In this document: in pieces, positions 1 through 11,347 of the stretch
Position numbering within the stretch: position 1 is the stretch's first letter
How the letters are laid out: every line of letters begins with the position of its first letter
NCBI GenBank assembly: GCA_001599295.1
Contig: BCGN01000003.1
Coordinates: 1,589,148 to 1,653,147 of the forward strand
DNA length: 64,000 bases
From: Sporopachydermia quercuum
Lineage: Eukaryota > Ascomycota > Sporopachydermiomycetes > Sporopachydermiales > Sporopachydermiaceae
Direction: 5' to 3'
Notes under the pieces: generated by a model
Told to the model about the DNA's origin: nothing
The model's database searches: none
What the model saw: the letters and a program-made list of their open reading frames with translations, nothing else
Made by a program: the position numbers and the translations under genes

Positions 1-3000
1 TGTCTGTTTCAAGAGAACAACAATGGTATGACCTAATAATGTGTTACTGATACAACACTTTTGTCTATCTATAAAAGAAAGAAGTATTGAAAGAGAAAGG
101 AAGTAGTAGTATCAAACTAACAGTGTGACAATCAGAGTATTGTGAGTCCCGCCTGAAAGAGCCATCCACTCACTACTACATACTCTCGAGAGTCCGCTTG
201 GGTTTGGACTGNTTCAGAATGTGCGTCAATGTTGATTTAGTATGAAAAGTTAGTCTGATAGCAAAATTCACATTTCCACCTTAAAAAGTTACATAGGTAT
301 AGAAGTTTTAGAACCGCTGTAAATTACATACCTACTTGTCCTTAAGCCCTAATATCAAACACGTGATTCAATGAGGGCGAAAATTACTGTCCTTTGGTAC
401 ATTATGTCCAAATATAATTGGTCTTGCGTGTCGGCGTATCTAACGATTTCATAATGACGAAATTTGGATATGAAACAACAGCTTCTATCTGAGAATACCA
501 ATCTATTGATATCGTTCTATTATTTCTGTTACTTATGACATACAAGCTTTTACAATAACCTCAACACATCCTTCAAAATGCCACACACATTGTAGGTTAC
601 GTCATCTTTGAATCTCACTCGCGACATTATCCTTACCACCTTCTCTATCGGATAATCTGATTTGCACTTGAAACATGTTTTTCGGAGGTGTTGATACCAT
701 GAAGAACAATAAAGATAACTACAGTAACTATATAGTTATTCTAGTAGTTGCTGAGGGTATTTGAGCACAAATATATACTGGCAATTGAGAATGCTAGCCC
801 TCAGTTAAACCATATGGANACCAGTGCTAAGTTAGGATTGACCTATGCCTTCATATATCATGGTAGCGGAACACAATACTGATTGCATTGATTGTGTTGA
901 GATCACTAGGAGATGATCAGTTTGGAAATGTACGTATGAGAATAAATTAGAACTAGATATATTTGAACCGGAATCCAGTATCTTGTGTTTTGTGAAGTAT
1001 ATATACCATTTTTGTGAAGAGTGATAAAGCATCCAAAGCTCAGATTTCAAACCTCATTCATTCACCTTCACATAATGCGTCTAGAGCATCATCCATATCA
1101 GTTGGCCCACCACCAAAGATATCGTTGAATACTGTTGATGTAGATTTGTTTGACTTGAATGAAATGTGACAACTACTTTTCCCAATCTTTATAGTCAGAG
1201 ATAATACAAGCGATAATACAATCGTGCTTANTATGAGCGGTACATGGAGTATCGAACATGAGCTCCATGTATGATATCTATCTTAATTCACACAATAATA
1301 AAGCAAAGTAAAATAAGGAGTGCTTCTTGGGTAGNTGGAGAGATGAACCCGTTTAAAACTTACGATAGAAGGACTTCAGTTATGGACAAGGGGCAGCAAG
1401 TAAACTCTAAAATATCAAGACTTTACTTAATAGCAATAAGTTTAAATCGTAGAAAAGCAGTTCTTCAATGAAGAGATCTTTAGTAGATATAACTAGTGAT
1501 TATTCCATTCTTCGTGATCTTCATATTGAGATGTGTAGATTTGGCAGACAATGCGTTTCATAAGTAGAAAAATAGTGGAAGCTGTACACGGTTAGGACCA
1601 ATAGAGAGAAATGTTTGTAGAAGCTGAAATGAGAGCATAGATCAAGATGCATAAAAGAAACCGGAAGCGCACGGTTTACAGTGTAATAAATATTGAAGTG
1701 AATGAGCTGAAACAGTAGTTCAACTGAAAGCAATTCAATTGATAGCAGGTATCAAATTTATATTAAGGGCTAGATTTAATCGGCTAAGGTAGACGCTTTT
1801 TGGTTAAGAAAACAACGAGTATGCAATTGCATTTGGTTTAAGTCTTGTCGATTCGGTTGTACTTTTAATGAAATAGACACATGATCAAGTCATGTCAACA
1901 TGGTGCCACTGAGTGTTTGTATTGTTAAAGAGACTAAGTAGCTTACATGTTAAGACCTCAACACTTCAGAATCAATAAACAAAAATGTTCTTACTAATGC
2001 TCTGCAATTAAACCAAGAGGTTTTCTATGTACGTCTAGATACGTCCTATCATCGAGAATAGACTTGTTCTTGAAACTGGAGATAATAAAGCAAGAGACAA
2101 AAGACAAGGGGAACAAGGTAAACAATAAATGAGGAGCGAAGTGCAAATTAAAACAAACTGATAAGTTTATTTCAGTCTCTCAATTCTAATATGTCGTAGA
2201 TCCAAATATTTTGTTAAGGGCCATAACAAATGTACATGAATCCATCTTGCAAAGGTTTTGAAAACTATCAAACGGCACATGAGCCAGTTAAGAGAAATGG
2301 TCATCTGGTTGAAGAATGATATTGATAATTCTCTTTGCGATAATAATCTATTGCAATAGTCTTTCTTCATTTGAGTTAAAACTGATAACAGCTGATCAGG
2401 ATAATAAACACTAATTGCTGAATTGCTCTATGGAGTCAACTTTACCAGTCCAAAGGCTAAGGCTATCGATCAGATATGTTAGAACTCATTCCCCGCAAAA
2501 GATATCTACTGAAATTGAAATTTTCAGACTCCAGATGTTAAAGATCAGAGATCTTAGACATTTGACTAATAGGTTTCATCAAGCTTTTTAATTAGATATT
2601 CATGGTATGATTATTTGCNCAGTTCAACAGAAACAGTTATGATTATTTATCTGTTAGAATGTTTGATGGATTTCCCCACAGTAAAGGCTACTACAGCAAG
2701 GTTTAACTTACGTGGACTAAAAACCGAATTTCACATACCTTATATAACTTTAACCTTCTAAATATGGTTTGAGAGCTTTCCTTCTGCTTTGAGCAACTGC
2801 AGTGAGATGAAATGACCCATCCGGAGAATAAAGGAAGATCTTGAAGTTTATCATCTAAGTCTTAAGCAGGAAAAGTACCGATCGAGGATNCCACGATAAG
2901 TTAGGTTAGAATTGTCCTATTAGGAAAAGTCATTGCCTATTAACTTTAAAGTTGTTTGAACCTCATGCAAGTGGTTTAAAATTAGCTTTGTACAGGTTCG

Positions 3001-5289
3001 TAAGAACAAATTTGGGCTTGTCTGTCAAAAAAAAAGAGATACAATTTGACAATAAAGTAAATGGAGATCAACTTTCGTCATATCAAAAGAGTAATAATAT
3101 TTAAGAGAAATTTCTATGAGATCATAGTTTTCTTCTTGTTTAAATTGTGCTTTAAAACTAACTGTTTTGACAAAGTTTTAGCTGAAAGTGAAAAAAATTC
3201 TTTTCATATGCGAAGTTTAAATGTGCTGTTTATTTGCTGATCTAGTATCATAGATTGCTCTTCTATTCATTAAAACAGAAGATAAAGCAAAGAGAGTCGA
3301 ATCCAAGAGAGATGATTGATTGTTATTTGAGTGATTATTCACTTCCTATTTCTTTAAACTTAACAAAGGAATCATCGCTCTTGAAAGCCTATTGGAGCTG
3401 CCAGAAGAAAAGAAGGAGAGGCCAGATTCAGGTAGGCTACAGTGACTTGTACTAAATGAGAGCTGNTTGACATCCTTGATAAAAAAAAAACATCTCAACT
3501 GTAATAATTTTATAATTTTATGTTTGAATTCAAACTTTTAATGTAACATCGACATATACATCAAAACGGTCTGTATAAATAAATAATACAGCATAATCAT
3601 ACCAACGATCTCTTATCAACACCCGCTGGGGGATTCCATACAAATAAACTTTATATCTTGCAGCATCTCTATGTAAGAAATATGCACGGGCGCTGTATCA
3701 CACACATACAAAGAAAGTTTTTGTCACATTTGCGTTTTATATGGCATCTACTATTTCAACGACCCCTCTTTCATTTAATCTTCAGAGGTATCTGAAGTTA
3801 GAAGAACATCAAAGTATTTATCTACACATTACTTAAAGATGAAATCGATCTTCATTGCTTCAATATTTCATTATCATGTTATAATATTCGTACCCAATCA
3901 CAAAGTNTAATAATTTTTAATTCACTCAACCTAACGCTTGGAACTGAGAAAAAAAAGTTCCATACCTGCACGTTGATGTCAGTCCACCGAATAGTTAGAA
4001 AAACACTCTCTACTTCAAATACGAGGGCTTTTAGATAGAAATTTCAGTACGACGTCTTATAGGAAGAAGCGGTAACTCCTCTAACCTTCCATCGTGCCTA
4101 TAACCACTGTTCTGCATGAGCCATAGAAAATATTCGCTCCAAACTGGTGATTATTTTATCTTATGAACACTAATTACACTAAATAATAATCAAGGCCCTT
4201 ACANATCCCTTTAGGGACTCACATGGTGAAGCCACTTCTGGTGTGAAGGGGCAGACCCCCATTTTCAGTCTACGCATAACCTAGGCATTAGTTACCTATC
4301 TATACACAGAAAACTAATCATCATTTCGATAAACACCGTAAATGGTGTCCAAGAATTTTCAACTAGAACTATGTACAAATCATTTATCAGACAAATAAAT
4401 CATATTAAATCTTCCACCAACACCACATTTACGATCTACTTATGCCTCTGACTCACCACATTCGAAGTCCACAGTCTTTGTATGTTCCTGCATACTACAT
4501 TCAATATAAGTTTTACATGTAAAAATGAAACTTTATTCCCAAGGTTTTCATCTTGTTTTATACAAAAACATCCAAATTTCCTTTTTCGCCCTACCAAAAT
4601 AATTACATAATTTATTGCAAAACCAAGAAGGAACAACCTCAAACCACAAAATTGCACAGGAGGCAAAAATATACCCAACATATATACAGTCTACTTACCA
4701 AACACAGCAAACAACACAAACGATCAAGTGTTATTAAATTGAGAATACACAGAGCTTTTAATTATTTTTGTTTAATTTCAAGTTCAGTTTCTTATTGCAG
4801 GAAAGAGGAGTTTTTTTTGCTTCTATAAATCAAATAATCAACAAGNTCCAGTTGAATAGTGCCACTGGCTATCTAGTCAACAGGGGACACACATCGTATG
4901 AACATCTAGAACAGCTTTATCAAGAAGTAAAACTGAAACTATGAGATTGATTTCTCCACGATTCTTTTGTTTATGTTGAGAAATTGGAAACGAATAGCAC
5001 AAGAGTTGGTACGATAGTTTAGGAGCGATTGTTCAGTTGAATGTGATCAGAAGATTATATCGTTGTAATATCGAAAGCCTACAGATACAGTTTCAAGCTT
5101 ATTAAAAGAAATCTGAAGAAGTCAAATACTGTTGTATATTCTCATTGTGCGATAGAATCACTAACAACTTGAACTGGGGTAAGGTCGAGAAGACAACCGA
5201 GTTCTGAAAGAAACGTAGATTGATTAGCCTGTTACTGTCTCATTTGACCAGTTGATAGGATAGAAGTTACCATTCGACAGAAAGTGATA
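1..5289. other. 5.3-kb gene-free tract upstream of HSF1
   Basis: No reading frame longer than about 90 codons lies here, and none of the short ones resembles a known protein or has plausible splice partners. The sequence is AT-rich with two small GC-richer, hairpin-forming patches (about 142-210 and 4207-4260). A Tbf1-like AGCCCTAA lies next to a CACGTG site at 345-365. The last several hundred bases are presumably the HSF1 promoter and leader. The tract is long for a yeast intergenic region and could hold non-coding RNA, but nothing specific can be named. Confidence 0.6.
345..365. promoter_or_regulatory. Tbf1-like plus Cbf1-like site pair
   Basis: AGCCCTAA (345-352) fits the Tbf1 consensus ARCCCTAA. 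It is followed 7 bases later by CACGTG (360-365), the Cbf1/bHLH core. Tbf1 and Cbf1 co-occur at ribosomal-protein and snoRNA promoters in several non-Saccharomyces yeasts. No neighbouring gene is recognised within 4.9 kb to the right, so the target, if any, may be a non-coding RNA or a gene left of the window. Confidence 0.3.
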
Positions 5290-8200
5290 ATGAATGGTAA
5301 TAGCATCAATAATGGAAATGGTAGTAGCAATGTTAATGGCAACTTTAATAGCTTTGTAAACCAAGGGATTTCTAATGGAAGAAGCTCCGATTCCTTACAG
5401 AGTCAACAACAGCAAATACCAATAGGTATGACAAAAGCGTTGAAAGTATCAAAAACTACCAGACAACCGAAACAAACAAATAAGAAAAAGAAGTTGAATT
5501 CTAAGCAACCACGGTCTACAATCATAATGCCGACTGCTTCTTCAAATTCAACGTCATCATCAACAACTACTTCCACACCTGCTGGATCAAATTCGAACCC
5601 GTCTCATACACAGCTGCCATCATCATCAGCATCATCAACATCAGTTACAACTCCAATTGAAGAAATAGCCCGTAATACTCAACAATCCTCTGATTTAGAT
5701 AACGTGACAGGATTGCCAAATAACTATTATAACAGTTACAATTCAAAGGATCCTAACCTTAACCTAAGATTAGACGATAGCAATATTTCTCTTGCGCCTG
5801 GATATCCTGGAATGTCCACTGATGGTAATATGGGCATGCATAATATGAAGAATGGGAATCTCGCTAATGGAATGGACTTATCTGGAGAGCGTTCAGGTTT
5901 CAATGGAGATATTGGTGCTCATGTTTCGCAACCTCTGACTCCTTTTATGCAGCAGGATGTGCCAAATGGCTTTTTCAATGACCCACCCAACTTTATAGGA
6001 TCGTCACCTTTTTCCACTGTTGCTTCACCTTACAATACAGGAGCTACTCCTTTGGAAATGCAATCCGCTTATAATCCAATGATGTCTTTGGGAACTGGTA
6101 ACNTTGGACCTAATGGTGTTTCCGGATCAGAGTCACTAGCTGATGTTCAAGATTTAGCTGAGCAAAGCGCACTTCCTGTTGGAATGCTTGTATCGTCTTC
6201 AAGAGGAAATTGCTCATCGGACGTTAGCTTGAATGGGATGAATTCAAGATCTCACTTAGCTGAGGCTGTTCCAGTATCCGTAGGAGGACCTCCAATGATT
6301 ACTGGCGATGGGTCAGCATCATCAGCTGTCGCATTAGTAAATTCCAGAGATATAATGGGACCTCCAATGGCCTCATACGGCTTGGGAGAGACCCCAGAGA
6401 ACCATATTTCAGCGTTGAATTATCAAGATCAATTGGCATCAGGTGTAGGATCTATAAACCAACAATCACAATCACTAGCTACAAATCAACCGCATCTTGT
6501 GCCTGTTCATTCTCAGACTCAATCACAGCTCACTAGATCAGCCGGAGCTGCTGGCAGTAACAACAAGAAGCCTACTAAGTCCCGGAAACCTATTGGCGGG
6601 ACCAAGACGAGGCCTGCGTTTGTGATGAAACTTTGGAACATGGTAAACGACAGAGGCAACGAAGAATATATCCGTTGGATGCCGGATGGAAAGAAAATTC
6701 AAGTGGTTAACAGAGATCAGTTCGAGAAAGTCATCCTCCCGAAGTACTTTAAACATTCGAACTTCTCCTCCTTTGTTCGCCANCTGAATATGTATGGATG
6801 GCATAAAGTCCAAGATGTAAGCTCAGGATCTTTACAAACTGGTGATGAAGTATGGCAATTTCATTCTCCTTACTTTATCAAAGACCGTGAGGATCTCCTT
6901 GATAAAATTGTTCGTAATAAAGGATCTAAAGGCGACGAAGAAGATGAAGAAGTAGAAATATCTTGTATTATAGGAGAAATCAAGCAAATCAAGGCTAACC
7001 AAATGGCCATATGGGAAGATCTACGAAGGGTCCGTAACGACAATGAATTACTATGGAAAGAAAACTGTATGTCGCGGGAAAGGCATAAAACGCATGAGGA
7101 GACTTTGCAAAAGATTATGCGTTTCCTCGCTTCTATGTTTGGATATCAAGGCAAGATACCCGATGCTGGAGCTCCATTATCAGCATTGACATCGTTCTAC
7201 GATGGCGTAGGGTCTTCTGCAGGACTTAGTGAGAATTCAAACGAAGTCAGCGGTAGCTTGAACTCCACTAGCAATGGAACTGTTGGGGTAAATCCCAGTA
7301 GCCTGGGAAGCAATTTGATACCCCCTTCAAGTATCGCTTCAGCCTCAAACGGTATCCATTCTACCACTGATGGAGTTAACGGTTCTTCTGATGATCACAC
7401 ATTTAGTGGACCATCAGGAAACATTGGACCTTTGAATAACCCTGACGGCCACAATAGACCTTTGCTTATGCTTATGCCCAGTGAAAACAGCAACGGTAGT
7501 CACAAATATGATTCAAACCGTTTTGACGATCTTGGATCCGTTCAGGGATCAATTAGTGGAGCGACCAATAGAAATCCAAAACTAAGCAAAGAACATATCG
7601 ATGCAATGAACGATTTGTTCTCGACCTCAAGCTCATCAGCGAACCTACAATCACGGTTTGAAGACCTGTCTTCAACACCAGGAGGATCCAACACTGGGAA
7701 ATCTCCTACATCATTATTCACATCAATTAACTCACCGAAAGTTGATACAGATATCCTTAATTCAATGAACAAGCATAGCAGCAGCAGTAACAACATCAAT
7801 AATACTTACAGTAAGAACAGCACTAAATTTGGTACATCTTTTCTTAATGATAACAATACAACCCCCACTGAGATTATGCAAACAAGTAGCACCAGCAGTG
7901 GTACTAGCAGTGGCGCAGGCAGTGGCAATAAAGGTACACTCTTTGATGATCTTGCTTTTCCTAAGGCACGAACTAACAATTTATATCTAGGGCTAAACGA
8001 TAACAATACGAGTAATAGTAACTCCAAAATATCTACATCGACTACCCCTTCTTCTGTTTCCCCAACAGAAGATTCATCAGGTGGGTTGGCGTTGCAGATC
8101 CCTCCAGGTAAAGCATCTTCTGGTAGTTTTCCTTTAAGCAGTATATCTTTATCATCCTCTGATCAGATAAGTGGAACAGGGAATAATATTAATGATAGTA

Positions 8201-8688
8201 CTATAGATAAGATCGATAATGTTCATATTGATGATGTTACTGATAATACCCATGGCGCTGATAGTATTAAGACCCTAGATAATGATGATATTGACCAAAT
8301 TGATAAAGTTGTTCCGAAACCCGGAACAGAGGATATTGTGCGTTTTGTCACAACTCCTATTCGAACCAGTACTAATGATAACGTTTCTATAGATGAGCTT
8401 ACAAAGAATATTGAACGACAAGGTAGATCAATTGAACAGGTGAATGATTGGATCAATCGATTAGCAGAAACGAAGTCGATAATGGTTGATAATGGTGGCC
8501 ATAGTACTATTCCTGGTGGTAACACTGCCCCCAATGGTAGTAATAGCAATGTTGATACTGTGGCAAGCGGCAACTCAAGATTTGATGAAGCAGTTGATGG
8601 GATGAATGATAATTTTGATTTCGATCAGTTCTTGAGCAACGATGAACCTAGCTTGTTCAGTGATACAAAGAAGAGGAAATTACAATAA
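5290..8688 (+). CDS. HSF1: Heat-shock transcription factor Hsf1
   Basis: Homotrimeric activator that binds nGAAn repeats and drives chaperone genes in the nucleus. The protein is 1132 aa from the ATG at 5290; a GTG two codons upstream is not needed. A typical HSF DNA-binding domain lies at about residues 441-545, with KYFKHSNFSSFVR and LNMYGWHKVQD. A coiled coil rich in I/L/M heptads follows at about 555-615 and would be the trimerisation region. Both flanks are long and low in complexity, rich in Asn, Ser, Gly and Thr, and end in an acidic, FDFDQF-containing tail that suits an activation domain. It is longer than S. cerevisiae Hsf1 (833 aa). The helix-turn context SFVR-x-LNMYGW separates it from Skn7, Sfl1 and Mga1. 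Two ambiguous bases fall in the gene; the one at 6783 gives CAN where Gln is expected. The leucine of LNMYGW is encoded by CTG. Confidence 0.96.
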   Translation: MNGNSINNGNGSSNVNGNFNSFVNQGISNGRSSDSLQSQQQQIPIGMTKALKVSKTTRQPKQTNKKKKLNSKQPRSTIIMPTASSNSTSSSTTTSTPAGSNSNPSHTQLPSSSASSTSVTTPIEEIARNTQQSSDLDNVTGLPNNYYNSYNSKDPNLNLRLDDSNISLAPGYPGMSTDGNMGMHNMKNGNLANGMDLSGERSGFNGDIGAHVSQPLTPFMQQDVPNGFFNDPPNFIGSSPFSTVASPYNTGATPLEMQSAYNPMMSLGTGNXGPNGVSGSESLADVQDLAEQSALPVGMLVSSSRGNCSSDVSLNGMNSRSHLAEAVPVSVGGPPMITGDGSASSAVALVNSRDIMGPPMASYGLGETPENHISALNYQDQLASGVGSINQQSQSLATNQPHLVPVHSQTQSQLTRSAGAAGSNNKKPTKSRKPIGGTKTRPAFVMKLWNMVNDRGNEEYIRWMPDGKKIQVVNRDQFEKVILPKYFKHSNFSSFVRXLNMYGWHKVQDVSSGSLQTGDEVWQFHSPYFIKDREDLLDKIVRNKGSKGDEEDEEVEISCIIGEIKQIKANQMAIWEDLRRVRNDNELLWKENCMSRERHKTHEETLQKIMRFLASMFGYQGKIPDAGAPLSALTSFYDGVGSSAGLSENSNEVSGSLNSTSNGTVGVNPSSLGSNLIPPSSIASASNGIHSTTDGVNGSSDDHTFSGPSGNIGPLNNPDGHNRPLLMLMPSENSNGSHKYDSNRFDDLGSVQGSISGATNRNPKLSKEHIDAMNDLFSTSSSSANLQSRFEDLSSTPGGSNTGKSPTSLFTSINSPKVDTDILNSMNKHSSSSNNINNTYSKNSTKFGTSFLNDNNTTPTEIMQTSSTSSGTSSGAGSGNKGTLFDDLAFPKARTNNLYLGLNDNNTSNSNSKISTSTTPSSVSPTEDSSGGLALQIPPGKASSGSFPLSSISLSSSDQISGTGNNINDSTIDKIDNVHIDDVTDNTHGADSIKTLDNDDIDQIDKVVPKPGTEDIVRFVTTPIRTSTNDNVSIDELTKNIERQGRSIEQVNDWINRLAETKSIMVDNGGHSTIPGGNTAPNGSNSNVDTVASGNSRFDEAVDGMNDNFDFDQFLSNDEPSLFSDTKKRKLQ

Positions 8689-11347
8689 AACTGTAAGGTT
8701 TGGTTAGAAACCAGTGTTCAGTATTTCAAGCGTCGGAAGCATAGAAGCATGAAAGAATGGAACTGTGAAGAATGAGTTATGAAGTATGAAAGATTAGACA
8801 AAGAATCAAAGATCAAAGCATTGAGCATGCTGTGTTGGTTTAGATGGGTTTATTTGTGGACTCGTTGTGTTAGTTGTGATTAGGTACCATTGAGAGATGC
8901 AGTATATTAAAACAAAAGTTAGCGAAGAGAAGATATTCTTACAAGTATTACAATATTAATAGTAATCATCTACTACAGCCAGAATTAAGAAATATAAACA
9001 GAAAGACAGAAAATAAAGAATAAAGACAAGAAAATTGGCGGCAAAGTACGGCATACAAAGTACATTATATTTGTACCTAATCTACGCTGAGAATCATTAG
9101 TGATTGAAGGGAATATGCTCACAACATTTTTAATTCAAGTACATAGAATCAAATAATGAATCATTTTCAAGGTATTAAAACCATGTAATATATTTTAATT
9201 GATTAGGTAGTAGGGTAATGGTAGAGTTAATGTAGGAGTAAGGAATAATGAGTTAAAAGAGAATAGCTTTGTTTGAATCTTAGTTCGGTATTCTGCTTGG
9301 CTCACAATAACACGATGCTGACGTTAACAAGTTGTAGGCATAGATTGGCTGTAGTTTTGGATGTTATGGATGTTGATGATATTTAGAAGAGACGTCAAAG
9401 AATTGTATGTAGAAGCAGAGATAAGACAAGATGAGAGTTAAACAAAACATAGGAAGAACAACTCGCTCGCTTGATTGATCATACGATAACTAATTGAGAG
9501 AGTATTTAATTGTTTGCCAGCTTTGTTCGTGGGATAACATGAACTTATTATTAAAGATGATCTGATGTTCTTGCTAATTGNAGTATTAAGCAGCTTTATC
9601 CGAGTAAAATGCTTAACTCAATAGGGATAACTACAACAGCAACTACTATTTTTTCATTTGAACTCACTATGAGAAGAATTGAAGTGCTAATTGGATTTTT
9701 TCTTTTATCCACTAAAATNAGGCCTCAGGAAATGAGTGACAGAAAGGAAAGTAATGATTCGCTGCTCATTGAAGTAATTATGTACTATTTATCAACTGAT
9801 TATTATATATATGTTCAATGATTTGCGTACTAAACCATTTACTGTTCCTGGACTTTTAGCTAATCAAAGAATAGGGAAAGAATATCTCAGAATCAGTTGA
9901 TTCAATACGAAGCCACTTGTCCATAGATATTGAACCGAATACGGTACTTGGCCATTATTTTCCATATTGAACTTCTATTTCAAAGAACCTCAACGTCTTT
10001 ACAGTAGAAACAAAAAATAATAATTAAGGCCAATCAGGAATTCTGTAAGGATCATCACCTCGAAAACTAGGCATATAACAAGCAGTTTGGTAAGAGACAA
10101 GTTAAAGTTTAGAATNTACCCGATGTGGCAATAAGGTTCATGTTGGTTGAGAAGTTGAATGTAAGGTTTTAAGACCCTGATATTAGTTTGAAACTCAAAA
10201 CATGTAGTCAACAGTCACATCAACAGAGTCTTATTACTCTCTCATAAGTGATTTAGTAAGTTTGGTAATTTGTTTAGTATTTTAATCACTTTAATCAAAC
10301 ATGGGAATATTTCTCTTTTTTTCCCACAAATTTCCAAACTGAACGCTTTAACTGTTCATCCTTTCTGATATACACTACTAAACAGAGTTTATAAAATATG
10401 CACAGTGCTCCAAACCCTAACTGATTATACAAACTTTAACCTCCAAGTCAATTATTNCTTGATATGAAATCTATACCGCACTGTGCCATATAATTCTTAT
10501 TTTATTGCTGCATCTTCTTGGGTAAAACACATGGTTTCCCAAAAACCTGCTAAGATTACTAAGGAGAAGGATCAATTAATCTACGTCAAAGTTCCTGTAT
10601 AAAAAACATAGGAAATATGAGGTTTCATACCGCTGTCCCGCTATTCCCTTAGTAATGGAAGGGGATCAATGGGAGCTTCTTACGATGGTCTCAATACCCT
10701 TTTCTATTTCTTTCCATATTAAGATAATTGATTCCCTATTTCAGATTTGAAGTTACTTCAGTCATCTCTTGTTTAGGCATCCTGTTCTCCGTTTGCTGTC
10801 CTCACTTCCCGCCCATAGAACTGAAAGCGACCTACGGAATAGAGATGTAGCCTTCGACGCCAAAACAGGGCAAAAACCGTCGGAAGTGCTTCAAAATACG
10901 CCAATGGTTATCAATCAAGCTTAGCCACATTCTACCCCAATTTGGAACTATTGTGCCCACATTGAAGTTTTGTCGTTAAACGTAGCCGGGCAAAGTCTTT
11001 AGGAAATTGAAATGTGGACAATTATGAAAGTGATATTCTATGAATGTGACAATTCAAACAGCTGAGCCAAAATTATCGAATACTTTCCTATTTGGNCTGT
11101 AGTTATACTTTAGTAGTAATCTCTCAGCTCTGCGGATTTTCACAAATTTGTCATAAACGTACGAATTCCAAGCTCTGGCTTGGNTCCCATTTACTAAGGT
11201 CAATTGATTATCTCGGCCTTAGTGAAAAGCCTTCGGACCAAACCATCAAACCATACTCTACGGTAAAACTGGAGCTTACAAAAATCCGAGTTTCTCCATA
11301 ACATAAGAACTAATTCGCTTCTAGAAAATCAACTTCCTTCAATATTA
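8689..11347. other. 2.7-kb gap between convergent genes
   Basis: HSF1 and the MINDY gene both end into this gap, so it needs no promoter, yet it is about four times longer than most other convergent gaps in the window. It has no frame above 70 codons. A GC-richer part at about 10,600-11,250 contains several short inverted repeats, for example CTTCGACG with CGTCGGAAG at 10852-10886 and CCAAGC with GCTTGG at 11168-11183. A Tbf1-like AACCCTAA lies at 10413-10420. An unannotated non-coding RNA is possible but unproven. Confidence 0.5.

Noticed and set aside
905-925. U6-like string (GGAGATGATCAG)
   Set aside because: Resembles the U6 ACAGAGATGATCAGC core, but the catalytic ACAGAG and the rest of the RNA are absent.
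961-980. tRNA B-box-like sequence on the minus strand (GGTTCAAATAT)
   Set aside because: The B box is incomplete and no A box or acceptor stem is present. No other B-box match in the window was better.
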